A stretch of 64,000 nucleotides of DNA from Acidobacteriota bacterium (GTDB taxonomy: Bacteria > Acidobacteriota > Terriglobia > Acidiferrales > UBA7541), in contig QHYZ01000081.1 of assembly GCA_003225295.1 (NCBI GenBank), forward strand, positions 1 to 64,000, given 5' to 3'. Positions 54,204 through 63,581 of this stretch are shown one piece after another. The notes below the pieces were generated by a model, which was given only the letters and a program-made list of their open reading frames with translations, was not told the origin of the DNA and did not search any database. Positions within the stretch are counted from its first letter, which is position 1; each line of letters begins with the position of its first letter. A program made the position numbers and the translations under genes.

Positions 54204-54892
54204 TGTCTCCTCCTAGTGATCGATCGCGCAGGTACAAGCCCTGCTCGGGGGACGACAAAGAACGCGGTCGCAGCACCGAACAACGACCAGGATTCCATTC
54301 GCGCACTCGCCGCGTGCGCAATTACATTCTGCGGAAAGTCAATCGCGTTCAATGCGGTTGAACAACGACTGCGTAAACTATTTGTAAACTTCATGAGACG
54401 CATCCATTCAAGTTGGCGCACACTGATGACGTTCGTGATTTCGGAAAGGCTGGCCGTCCAGCGCAAGGGCATGACTATTCGCTCGTCCTCTTGGGCCATT
54501 TGCTCTTGAGCAACGACCTTTCCATGATTTTTGAACCCGCGCAGGAAGCGTTCATGCCCCCTGCCATGGCCAGGTTCCGTTCGGAACTGAACGCCTTTGC
54601 CCATACCATTTGTTCTATGTAGCGGCTGTGGGCGTGCAACTGCTGAAGTGCAGAACCCAGAGTTCTCGATTTTTTCGACGGTCACACGCTTCGGTGGCCC
54701 TTCGGTCTGAGCGCGCCTTAGCTGGGCATCTGCGACCGAGGTGTCGACTCCAAGAATCATGCCCGTGTAACATTTTCCCGACTGGTCTACGTCTAATGAT
54801 TGACGCAATGAACGTCCGCGGGAGTGCCTGAAAGGGACCAGAGATCTCTGCGCGGAACCACACTAGGATCAAGAGGGAGTGAGGAATCCAGC
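54204..54892. other. Region with unsupported 202-codon minus frame
   Basis: A minus frame at 54200-54808 is long but has no recognised motif, uneven composition and no ribosome site; it also runs into the start of the 57-aa gene. I leave it out. The stretch just before 54893 should hold the promoter of the DUF5666-like gene. Confidence 0.35.
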
Positions 54893-56137
54893 ATGGCATT
54901 CAGCGAAGTGCCTAGGCGAAAAGGGGTCTTTTCGATGGCAACAGCTGTTCTGATCTTAGGTGCAGGGAGTTCATTATTGATCTACGGTGGGGAGGTGCCT
55001 GCAGCGCAAGCGCAGTCCACCGCCCGCCCCGTTGGAACGATTAAGACGGTTTCCGGGAATACCATTACGTTGACGACCGATGCCGGAAGCGACGTGACCA
55101 TTTTGGTGCAAGACAGTACGAAGTTCGTCCGCATCGCCCCCGGTCAAAAAGACTTGAAAGACGCTACGACGATGGCCTTGGCCGATTTGCAAACGGGCGA
55201 CCGCATTCTGGTCCGCGGCAATCTTGACAGCGATGGAAAAGCAGTCCTGGCTGCCACCGTCATCGCGATGAAAAAGGCGGACATTGCCGATAAACAAGCC
55301 CGCGAGCGCGAAGAATGGCAAAAACAAGGCATCGGAGGCCTCGTCAGCAGTGTAGACGCCACCAACAACACCATCACCGTTTCGCTTCCGGCGATTGGTG
55401 AGAAAAAAAACGTGATGGTCCACATCTCCAAAGACACTATCCTCCGCCGCTATGCTCCGGACTCCATAAAGTTTGATGACGCCGGGCGGGCTCCCCTCGA
55501 TCAAATCAGGCCGGGCGACCAGCTTCGCGCCCGTGGCACGCGCAGCACCGATGGCAGCGAATTGACTGCGGCCGAGGTCGTTTCTGGTTCCTTCCGCAAT
55601 ATTGCCGGAACCATATCTGCCCTCGACCTTTCCGCAGGCAACCTCACGGTCCAGGATCTAGCCACCAAAAAACCGATCACCCTAAGAATCACTGAGGAAT
55701 CGCAGTTGCGCAAACTGCCTCAGCCCATGGCACAGCGGATCGCGGCGCGCCTGAAGGGCCTTCCACCCGACGCACAGTCGTCTGCATCGGCGGAGGGGGC
55801 TGCGAATGCGAGACAAACAATGAAGCCTAATGGTCCGCCAGCCGGTGGGTCTGCGACTGGGGGGTCCGGGGGATCGGGAAGACCCGGCGGAGGGGGCAGC
55901 GCCGACTTGCAACAGATGATTAACCGCATGCCTGCCGCCCTGCTGGCGGACTTGCAGAAGGGCGACGCCGTCATGGTTGTGGCGACCGAAGGCGGGGCAA
56001 GCGGCGTGTCCACGGTGATTACCCTGCTTGGCGGAGTTGAGCCCATTCTGGAGGCTTCACCCAAGAGCAGCGCGTCCACAATCCTTTCGCCATGGAGCCT
56101 CAGCAGCGGGGGCGGCGGGGAAGCGGCCACACCGTAA
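54893..56137 (+). CDS. Secreted DUF5666-like repeat protein
   Basis: The 414-residue protein (ATG 54893, GAGG nearby) has a signal peptide (FSMATAVLILGAGSSLLIYG). The mature part contains repeated OB-like beta domains with the recurring form GTIKTVSGNTITLTTDAG, GGLVSSVDATNNTITVSLP and GTISALDLSAGNLTVQDLAT, each followed by a LxxGDRILVRG/IRPGDQLRARG turn. This is the DUF5666 pattern. A Gly-rich linker (about 325-350) precedes a last partial repeat (DLQKGDAVMVVAT). It is followed 43 bases later by a TonB-dependent receptor gene and is likely co-transcribed with it. Confidence 0.82.
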   Translation: MAFSEVPRRKGVFSMATAVLILGAGSSLLIYGGEVPAAQAQSTARPVGTIKTVSGNTITLTTDAGSDVTILVQDSTKFVRIAPGQKDLKDATTMALADLQTGDRILVRGNLDSDGKAVLAATVIAMKKADIADKQAREREEWQKQGIGGLVSSVDATNNTITVSLPAIGEKKNVMVHISKDTILRRYAPDSIKFDDAGRAPLDQIRPGDQLRARGTRSTDGSELTAAEVVSGSFRNIAGTISALDLSAGNLTVQDLATKKPITLRITEESQLRKLPQPMAQRIAARLKGLPPDAQSSASAEGAANARQTMKPNGPPAGGSATGGSGGSGRPGGGGSADLQQMINRMPAALLADLQKGDAVMVVATEGGASGVSTVITLLGGVEPILEASPKSSASTILSPWSLSSGGGGEAATP

Positions 56138-56180
56138 TGCTGCCCAGCTTCAAACAAAATACATTCGTTCAGGAGAGCTG

Positions 56181-59168
56181 ATGCGTTTTCGGCCCATTCG
56201 CATTGTTCTGTTGAGTTTGGTCTTTACTTCGTCAATGTTCTCGGTTGGTGGGATTTTACAGGCCCAGACGCCGACGGGAGCACTGAATGGCGTGGTCACG
56301 GATCCCTCGGGCGGAGTCATTGGGAAAGCGGCCGTCCGTCTGACGGGCGCAAGCGGCGCGTCACTGGACACCACCACGAACCGGGACGGCTTCTACGAGT
56401 TCAAGGGACTGGTTCCCGGGACGTATACGCTGAAGGCGGTCGCCAAGGGCTTCGCTATTTTCACCGAGGAAGGCGTCCAGATCCTCGCCGGGAAGACTCA
56501 GCAGTTGAATATTGGTCTCGTCATTCAGATTGAGGAAGAAAAGGTGGAGGTTTCTGACTCTTCCTCGAAGGTCGATATTGCTCCTTCGAACAACGCCGGA
56601 ATGGTGGTCATGCAAGGCAAAGACCTCGAAGCGCTGTCGGATGACCCCGATGAGCTGCAATCCGAACTTCAATCGCTGGCTGGCCCATCGGCAGGCCCGA
56701 ACGGCGGCCAGATCTATATAGACGGGTTTACGGCCGGCACACTCCCTCCCAAGGCCTCCATTCGTGAAATCCGCATCAATCAGAATCCATTTTCTGCCGA
56801 ATATGACCGGTTGGGTTACGGCCGCATTGAAATCCTCACCAAGCCGGGAACGGATCAGTTTCACGGGCAGCTTTTTTTGACCGCAAACTCTTCGTCGTTT
56901 AACTCGCGGAACCCCTTCGAAGTTATCCCCGCTGGCACGCAGCCGCCGGGCTACGATTCCAGGCAGTTCAGTGCCAACGTTGGGGGGCCGCTGGTTAGCA
57001 AGAAGGCGTCATTTTTCTTTAACATTGAACGGCGGGACCTCAACGAACTATCTGTCGTTAGCGCCCAAACCGTGGACCCCACAACCCTTGCAGTCACTCA
57101 GTTTAGCGACGCTGTCGCTAACCCCCGTACGCGCACCAACCTCAGCCCCAGACTTGACTATCAGGTCAGCAACAACAACACGCTTACGGCCCGCTACCAG
57201 TATGAGCGAGAAAATGAAACCAACAATGGCATTGGGCAGTTCAATCTTCGTTCACTGGGGTTTAACCAACTGAATACCGAGCACCAGCTCCAGATCAGCG
57301 ACACACAAATCCTGAATGCCAAAACCATCAACGAGACGCGTTTTCAATTTATTCGCGAAACCAGCGACCAGACCCCGCAGAGCACGGGCCCATCGATTTC
57401 CGTCCAGGATGCCTTCTATGGCGGCGGCAACGGCGCCGGAATCACCAACGACACGCTGACTCGCTACGAATTCCAAAATTACACCTCGATGTCCCATGGG
57501 AAGCACTTCCTGAAATTTGGCGCAAGGCTCCGCGCATCCAGGGATGTTAATGAGTCGATGTCCAACTTCAATGGCTCATTTAGCTTCGGTTCGCGCCCTG
57601 ATCCTACTGCTTCCGGTTGCGGCGTACCAAACCCGCCCCCCGCGTGCCCGCAGCTCTCTGGGCTGGATGCTTACCTCATCACGCTTCAGTTCTTGGCCGC
57701 TGGAAACAGCCAGGTAAATCTTCAAAACGCCATCGCCCAGGGAGGTGGCGCCACTTTCTATTCCGTCACTACGGGCAGCGCATTGGCGGACGTCACTTAT
57801 TTCGATGCCGGGCTGTACGCTCAAGACGACTGGAGGCTTCGTCCGAACATCACCCTAAGTTACGGTCTGCGCTTCGAAACCCAGAATGATTTTGGCGACC
57901 ATGCGGATTTTGCCCCGCGGCTCGGTCTCGCTTGGGGCATCGGCGGGACTGGCAAGAATCCTCCAAAAACTGTCCTCCGCCTGGGGTCTGGGATGTTTTA
58001 CGACCGCTTTTCTTATGACCTCTTCTTGCGGCAGGAACGGCTCAACGGCACAACACAACAGCAATTCCGCGTCACGAATCCGCAGTTTTATCTCTTCGAC
58101 ACACCGGCGCCAGCCTTATTGCCGCAGAGCAATCCGACTATTTATCAGCCCAATCCCAATCTTCACGCTCCGTACACTATCCAGACGGGCGTCAGCCTGG
58201 AGCGCCAGCTCACGAGATTCGCCAACTTGTCGGTGACCTATCTGAATTCGCGAGGAGTCCACCAGTTTTTCACCACGAATCTGAACCCCGCCGATCCGGT
58301 AACGGGTTTGAGGCCCGGTCAAACCAACGAAAACATTTTCCAGTATCAGTCCGAAGGCATCTTCAAGCAGAACCAACTCATTGTGAATAGCAGCATTCGA
58401 ATGGGGACGAAGCTTTCGCTTTTCGGCTACTACACGCTCAACTACGCAAACAGCGATACCTCCGGTGCGGGGAGTTTCCCTTCGAATCCCTTCGACGTGA
58501 GCCAGGATTACGGCCGCGCCTCCTTCGACGTTCGCCATCGCGTGTTCTTGGGAGGAACCGTGGGGTTGCCTTACGCGTTTCGAATCAGCCCGTTCCTCGT
58601 CGCGCAATCCGGTGTTCCGTTCAATATCACCACTGGGCAGGATCTTTACCAGGATTCCATCTTCAATACGCGGGCGACGTTTGGCTCGTGCACGCCCGGC
58701 GCAACCGGCGTCAAAGCTACCCCCTATGGTTGCTTTAGCCTGGCCACGCAGCCTGGCCAGGCGGTTATTCCGATCAACTTTGCGGAAGGCCCGGGGCGCT
58801 TCTCTGTGAATCTTCGTCTGAGCAAGACCTTCGGTTTTGGCAAAAAAGCGGAAGCAACCTATCCGGGCGCTGGCGGGCCGGTCGGCGGCACGTTTGGCCG
58901 CGGCCCAGGTGGTCCTGGCGACCGCGGACCGCGCGGTGGCGGTGGTTTCGGCGGCCGGGGCATGGATGGTGGCGGCTCAAACAATGACCGTTACAACTTG
59001 ACGTTCAGCGTCTCGGCCCGGAATGTGTTCAACAAGGTCAATATCGCCACTCCGATCGGCGACCTGAGTTCGCGACTGTTCGGCGGGGCCAACGGTCTTG
59101 CTGGGGGACCGTACTCTTCTTCGACGGCCAATCGCCGCATCGACTTGCAGGTATCGTTCAACTTCTAG
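56181..59168 (+). CDS. TonB-dependent receptor with carboxypeptidase-regulatory domain
   Basis: From the ATG at 56181 (AGGAGAG before it) the protein is 995 residues. It has a signal peptide (IVLLSLVFTSSMFSVGGILQ), a carboxypeptidase-regulatory-like beta domain (about 33-115; GVVTDPSGGVIGKAAVRLTG, RDGFYEFKGLVPGTYTLKAV), a plug region and a 22-strand-type barrel ending in Phe (RRIDLQVSFNF). A 45-residue Gly/Arg/Pro-rich loop near residue 900-940 lies between the last strands. Such Oar-like receptors import large substrates or export protein in acidobacteria and myxobacteria. The open frame extends upstream into the preceding gene but has no start there. Confidence 0.92.
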   Translation: MRFRPIRIVLLSLVFTSSMFSVGGILQAQTPTGALNGVVTDPSGGVIGKAAVRLTGASGASLDTTTNRDGFYEFKGLVPGTYTLKAVAKGFAIFTEEGVQILAGKTQQLNIGLVIQIEEEKVEVSDSSSKVDIAPSNNAGMVVMQGKDLEALSDDPDELQSELQSLAGPSAGPNGGQIYIDGFTAGTLPPKASIREIRINQNPFSAEYDRLGYGRIEILTKPGTDQFHGQLFLTANSSSFNSRNPFEVIPAGTQPPGYDSRQFSANVGGPLVSKKASFFFNIERRDLNELSVVSAQTVDPTTLAVTQFSDAVANPRTRTNLSPRLDYQVSNNNTLTARYQYERENETNNGIGQFNLRSLGFNQLNTEHQLQISDTQILNAKTINETRFQFIRETSDQTPQSTGPSISVQDAFYGGGNGAGITNDTLTRYEFQNYTSMSHGKHFLKFGARLRASRDVNESMSNFNGSFSFGSRPDPTASGCGVPNPPPACPQLSGLDAYLITLQFLAAGNSQVNLQNAIAQGGGATFYSVTTGSALADVTYFDAGLYAQDDWRLRPNITLSYGLRFETQNDFGDHADFAPRLGLAWGIGGTGKNPPKTVLRLGSGMFYDRFSYDLFLRQERLNGTTQQQFRVTNPQFYLFDTPAPALLPQSNPTIYQPNPNLHAPYTIQTGVSLERQLTRFANLSVTYLNSRGVHQFFTTNLNPADPVTGLRPGQTNENIFQYQSEGIFKQNQLIVNSSIRMGTKLSLFGYYTLNYANSDTSGAGSFPSNPFDVSQDYGRASFDVRHRVFLGGTVGLPYAFRISPFLVAQSGVPFNITTGQDLYQDSIFNTRATFGSCTPGATGVKATPYGCFSLATQPGQAVIPINFAEGPGRFSVNLRLSKTFGFGKKAEATYPGAGGPVGGTFGRGPGGPGDRGPRGGGGFGGRGMDGGGSNNDRYNLTFSVSARNVFNKVNIATPIGDLSSRLFGGANGLAGGPYSSSTANRRIDLQVSFNF

Positions 59169-59197
59169 ATCCGCTAGAATCCCGGCCTGAGGCGGGG

Positions 59198-59353
59198 ATG
59201 AAAAAACGGAAACAGATTTTGGATAAGGGCACGGAGGCCCGGCGAGTGGCGCGGAAGTCCGGAATTGCGCCGGCCGCCACACGGGTCATTCCCGACAAAC
59301 GGAAACGCCCGCCCAAGCACAAAAAGCAATGGCTGGAAACGCAAGCGGAGTAG
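59198..59353 (+). CDS. 51-aa basic protein
   Basis: The frame starts at an ATG just behind GGCGGGG and reads MKKRKQILDKGTEARRVARK, then PAATRVIPDKRKRPPKHKK before the stop. It is very basic (about one third Lys/Arg). I recall similar short KQILDKGTEARRxAR proteins in acidobacterial genomes, of unknown role, perhaps nucleic-acid or ribosome associated. It sits between the TonB receptor and the thioredoxin-like gene. Confidence 0.6.
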   Translation: MKKRKQILDKGTEARRVARKSGIAPAATRVIPDKRKRPPKHKKQWLETQAE

Positions 59354-59462
59354 CCTGCAGTCATCCCGGGCGCGCGCTCTATAAACCGCAAAAACGGCGA
59401 CGACCCGCCGCACTCCAAAGTCCCGTTACAATAAGTCCTGACCGGACCTAGTTTTTCGAGCT

Positions 59463-59960
59463 TCATCCCGGTTTGTTGGCTGGAACTATCTCGTCGGGAC
59501 GGAAGAGCGGCGCCAGAGATATTTTTTTGCGCTCGGCGAGCTCGGCGCCAACCGTCTCCAAATCCTTCTTGTCAAATCCCATGGAACTCACTTTCACGGT
59601 GCCGTCGATGTCGATCAGAAAGATCGTGGGCACATTAGTCAGGCCGTAAGCGTTGGAGACCACGTAGCCATTTTCGTCGTCGATAAGGATCGGAAATGTT
59701 ATCCCATACTCCCGGGCGAATTTGGCTGTGGACCGAGCGTCGTCTTGAGAAATCCCCAGAAAGGTTACGGCATGGCCTCCGTAGTGTTTGCAGAGGCGTT
59801 CGAGAAAAGGGAATGTGAATTGGCAAACCGGGCAGGAAATCTTGAAGAAAGCGGCGACTACGGGGCCACGTTCCACGAGGGTGGCGAGCGAGTATTCCTT
59901 GTTGTCGAGAGATTTGAGCGAAAATCCGGGAGCGATATTCCCGGCAACGATGTGGGTCAT
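59463..59960 (-). CDS. Thioredoxin-fold protein (AhpC/TSA/TlpA-like)
   Basis: From the ATG at 59960 (AGAGGA site) the 165-residue protein has a thioredoxin fold: NIAPGFSLKSLDNKEYSLAT, active site FKISCPVCQFTFPF (C43, C46), FLGISQDDARSTAKFAREYG and cis-Pro in GLTNVPTIFLID. It lacks a signal peptide at this start. The open frame to 60098 adds a low-complexity N-terminus and is less likely. The protein probably acts as a peroxiredoxin-like or disulfide reductase enzyme. Confidence 0.85.
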   Translation of the reverse strand: MTHIVAGNIAPGFSLKSLDNKEYSLATLVERGPVVAAFFKISCPVCQFTFPFLERLCKHYGGHAVTFLGISQDDARSTAKFAREYGITFPILIDDENGYVVSNAYGLTNVPTIFLIDIDGTVKVSSMGFDKKDLETVGAELAERKKISLAPLFRPDEIVPANKPG

Positions 59961-60122
59961 GTGATTCTGAGTCCTCTTTCTGCCCGTCGCGAAAATCGCC
60001 CGGGATAAACGTGAAAGCCGCCGCAGAATTTCCATCGCCTGAGTGTAGCGCAGAGAAGTAGAGGGCCGCAAAGTGGGAGTGGCGTGGGTCAGCTGCAAAG
60101 CCGGGCCACTCGAAAAGCAAAT

Positions 60123-60150
60123 CGCCCGCTGCGGATATCCGCAACGGGCG
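60123..60150 (-). terminator. Intrinsic terminator-like hairpin after the Kelch gene
   Basis: The 28-base inverted repeat (CGCCCG, one mismatched pair, then TGCGGATATCCGCA) is followed on the minus strand by ATTTGCTTTT. It lies 120 bases past the Kelch-gene stop and is well placed to end that transcript. Confidence 0.6.
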
Positions 60151-60269
60151 AGATTGGGTCAGAAATCACTCCGAAACTGGAGCGTATTAACTGGCGGCGA
60201 CCGGTTAGCGTGAGGGAATTGCTCGAGTCACCATTCACACATAGTGCTATCACTCCCTCATTCCGCAAA

Positions 60270-63020
60270 TCAATCCTTATAAGGCAAATATCTCCACATG
60301 TCGTTGAGATAGCCGTTCCCGGTGGTACTGGTGGAATCGTAGCCCACACCGCCAAAGAGCCAGAGTTGGCCATTGCCGTCGACCCAGTGCGTCGCATTAC
60401 TGCGGCCACCCGGAGTCCATATCTCGTACGTCTTATATGGGCGTAACTCATCGCCATAAACGCCGTTGGCGGCACCGGTGTTCGAGCCCTTGATCCACGT
60501 CCACGTGCCGGGCTGGCCAGCGGTCGAGTTCGGAGTGTATACCCATAGGTCGTTGAGGGCGCCGTTGCCATTGGTTCCGGTTGAATCCAGACCCCAGCCG
60601 CCATAGAGCCAGAGGTTTCCCCCCGCGTCGGTCCAACCACTGGCACCCCAACGCGACCCGGGAAATGCGCCAGTCGTCATGACAGAAGAGCAAATGACGT
60701 TGCTGCCGACCGTGAGGCCAACCGTTAGGCCACACGTGCTCGCTGCACCTGTGGTATTCACCGGCCCGACCACCGTTTGAGCTTCGTAAATGCCCGTCTG
60801 ATTTGCTTTAGTGTCGCCCATTACGAAAGTCCACTGCTTGGCAGTGATGTTGTATACCCAAAGATCGTCCAGAATTCCGTTGGCCGTCGGTGGATTGTTT
60901 CCATCTTCGCCTTCTCCCCCGAAGAGCCACAGATTTCCAGCGGCATCCGCCCAGCCAACCGCCTCTTGGCGTCCTCCGGGCGCGTTCGTGCCTGATGCAA
61001 CTCCTGGAGTGCCATAGATGCCAACCTGATTAGCCAAACTGGAGCCCGTGATGAAAGTCCACGTGCCACCCGTGTACTCCCATAGGTCGTTGAGGAATCC
61101 CAGGGTTCCGGCGCCGTCTTTGCCAAATCCGCCGAAGAGCCAGAAATTCCCTGAAGCATCCGTCCAGGAGACAGCGTTCGTTCGAGCCCCCGGGTATGGA
61201 TTCGCGCTAGGCGGGTAGATGCCGTTCTGATCGACACCGAAAGTGGCAGAACCGCTTTGCCAGGTCCACTGGCCAGCCGTGGCCGTGAAGTCGGCGAACA
61301 AGGCGCTCGCATTGAATTTCCAAAGATCGTTTAGATAGTTGCCGCCATCGGAACCTCCGAAAAGCCAAAGATTTCCGGTTGTGTCGGTCCAGGTGGCCGC
61401 TCCCAGCCTTGCTGTCGGAATTCCAACAGTTCCGTTACCAGGAAGAACATAGGAGCCGCCCTGCCCCTCGTGCTGCGCGTTGGCTATAATCTGTGCGCCG
61501 ACTGTGGTGGGTGGGACGGTGTTGACCACCGTTGGGTCGTAGCCGCCTTGCAACTGCCATTCGCAGTAATCGCCGAAAATCATGACGCACACCCAAAGGT
61601 CGTTCATGGGAGCATTCAGCGTGTCTTGCGGGCTGCCCCCCGCCAATTCCCAGCCGTCGCCACCGAACAGCCAGAGGTTGCCACTTTTGTCCGTCCACCC
61701 AGCTGCGCCGTATCGCGCTCCAGGGGTGTTGGTGAAAGGGTTCGGTAACGTCGTAGGTGCAGTTGCCGGGAACGAGCCGTACTGCGGCGCGCCAATCGGT
61801 CCGGCGGTTTTTGTGCCGTCGATCCATGTCCAGTCATCATGCCCACAGTCGACTACCACGGTGCTGACGCTCGCGGTTACCACGCCCTTATAGTTCCACA
61901 GTGTGCAGCCCTGGCTCTGGGTGCTAGCAGAGTGAAATACCGAGACCTGGTATTGGTCGTTGAGAGCTTCCTGCGTGGCAAACGTGAAAGGTCCGTTTTC
62001 CGTGACATTTAGTGTGTTGCCCAAGTTATTCTGCAAAAGGAAGCTGCCGTCCGTAAGCACGCCATTGTTGGGGAGGATCCCGGCAAGGCCAACGACTTTT
62101 CCACCGACGCTATACGTTACCGCAGGGCAGACAATGGCAATGTTGGTGACGTTGGCAGTAGCAGTGCCGGTGCCTGTGCCAGAGCTGACAGTGCAATTCT
62201 GTGTCGGCGCGGTGGGCTGCGCGAAGACTGTTACATTGTAGGTGGTGCCAGTGGGAACGAGCTTTTTGAATGTGAAGGCCTGATTCCCATTCGCGGGGCT
62301 AATCGGGAGCTGTTCGGAATCGCTGCTGTTTTGGAGGATTAGGCCCGTGCCGACAACTCCGGTAACAGTGCCACCGATGGAGAAACTCAGTACGCAATTC
62401 ACGGCAACGTTCGTGACGTTTGCGGCGGCCGTTCCGCTTCCACTGGTCACCGTGCAGATCTGGTTGGGGTTGACCGGTTGCGTGACAACTGTAACGGCGT
62501 AGATATCCGCCCCGGTTACAGGCGTCTTGAAGACAAAAGGTCCATTCGCCGTAACCGTGAGGCTGTCGCCTCCGTTGTTCTGCAAGATTACGCTCGAATT
62601 GGCGACGAGCCCGGAAACTGTGCCGCCGATGGTGGCGGTCACTGGATTTGTAGTGCATGCGACTACGACACTGCTAACGTTGGCGCTGACGTTGCTGCCG
62701 CTGCCCGCAGTTACCCCGCAAGTCTGCGTCGGATTGCTGGGCTGCGTTTGAACGGTTACCGCGTACGACCCGCCTGTGATGATGGTGGTTTTGAACGTGA
62801 ACGAGCCGTTCACAGTGATCGTAAGGCTATCCACGCCATTATCTTGCAGAACCAGACCCGTGCCCGCTAAACCGGAAACAGACCCCCCGACAGTGAAGGG
62901 ACCGCCGCCCGAACCTGAGCCGGAGCCTGAACCCGAGCCGACGGGGCCGCTGCAGGCGGAAAGGACAAGAGAAGTCAGGGTTAGGGACACAGAGACGACA
63001 GACTTGAAGGTGGACTTCAT
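60270..63020 (-). CDS. Kelch-repeat lipoprotein with N-terminal beta repeats
   Basis: The 916-residue protein (ATG at 63020) begins with a lipoprotein signal ending LTSLVLSAC, then GSGSGSGSG, so it is probably anchored by Cys. Next come four repeats of about 80 residues of the form GGTVSGLVANSSVILQNNG followed by SLTVTANGPFVFKTPV and YAVTVVTQP, each closing with a Cys. The second half (from about 400) has six or seven Kelch-type blades with the motif WTDASGNLWLFGG and LNDLWVYNI. It should form a beta-propeller at the cell surface. No enzyme motif was seen. Confidence 0.88.
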   Translation of the reverse strand: MKSTFKSVVSVSLTLTSLVLSACSGPVGSGSGSGSGSGGGPFTVGGSVSGLAGTGLVLQDNGVDSLTITVNGSFTFKTTIITGGSYAVTVQTQPSNPTQTCGVTAGSGSNVSANVSSVVVACTTNPVTATIGGTVSGLVANSSVILQNNGGDSLTVTANGPFVFKTPVTGADIYAVTVVTQPVNPNQICTVTSGSGTAAANVTNVAVNCVLSFSIGGTVTGVVGTGLILQNSSDSEQLPISPANGNQAFTFKKLVPTGTTYNVTVFAQPTAPTQNCTVSSGTGTGTATANVTNIAIVCPAVTYSVGGKVVGLAGILPNNGVLTDGSFLLQNNLGNTLNVTENGPFTFATQEALNDQYQVSVFHSASTQSQGCTLWNYKGVVTASVSTVVVDCGHDDWTWIDGTKTAGPIGAPQYGSFPATAPTTLPNPFTNTPGARYGAAGWTDKSGNLWLFGGDGWELAGGSPQDTLNAPMNDLWVCVMIFGDYCEWQLQGGYDPTVVNTVPPTTVGAQIIANAQHEGQGGSYVLPGNGTVGIPTARLGAATWTDTTGNLWLFGGSDGGNYLNDLWKFNASALFADFTATAGQWTWQSGSATFGVDQNGIYPPSANPYPGARTNAVSWTDASGNFWLFGGFGKDGAGTLGFLNDLWEYTGGTWTFITGSSLANQVGIYGTPGVASGTNAPGGRQEAVGWADAAGNLWLFGGEGEDGNNPPTANGILDDLWVYNITAKQWTFVMGDTKANQTGIYEAQTVVGPVNTTGAASTCGLTVGLTVGSNVICSSVMTTGAFPGSRWGASGWTDAGGNLWLYGGWGLDSTGTNGNGALNDLWVYTPNSTAGQPGTWTWIKGSNTGAANGVYGDELRPYKTYEIWTPGGRSNATHWVDGNGQLWLFGGVGYDSTSTTGNGYLNDMWRYLPYKD

Positions 63021-63581
63021 AGCGATCGATTGCTCCTTTGGTACCTCGCGCCTGAAAGACTGCGGAAAATTGCCAGGGATTCGACATTCCCCCTGGTTGG
63101 CCCAAGCTGGACCCAAATATGCGTCAGGGATTTTATTTGAATGCGGAATTGTCTGGGCAGGGCATATGGATATCAATCACCTGCCATCCGTTCGTAGCGT
63201 ACTGTGCGCTTTTTATCGAGGCAAGATTCAATAGCCCTAATGTGTCTACATGAGCAATATATTTTCAGAATGCGGTACGTAAACGAAACTACGCTGGCGG
63301 ACCTCGGAGCCGATCAATCCGAGATCAAGGTCTTCTAATGAGAAGCTGTCCAAGGCCAGGTCGAGTTTCGGGCTGGGCTAAGCCTTGGTAATGACTAACG
63401 GGCAGGAGATCCCACGGATGGGCTACCCCATTCATACCGCAAAATTGGCGCATGTGTCGAGGCGTTCCCAACCTTGGCGGGCTAGGGGGAACGCTCAGCA
63501 AGGCTGGTGGGGGGGTGTCGGGCGAGGAGGTAGCGGGAGGCGCCTGGGCGTCGTCGTCGCAGCGGCTGGCGTGGAGCGTGG
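63021..63581. other. Intergenic region, no supported gene
   Basis: A short plus frame (63385-63585) is Gly/Arg-rich and lacks a ribosome site. The region should carry the Kelch-gene promoter; AT-rich sequence at about 63240-63290 is a candidate but no boxes are assigned. Confidence 0.4.

Noticed and set aside
54200-54808. 202-codon minus frame
   Set aside because: No motif, irregular composition, no ribosome site, and it runs into the better-supported 57-aa gene.
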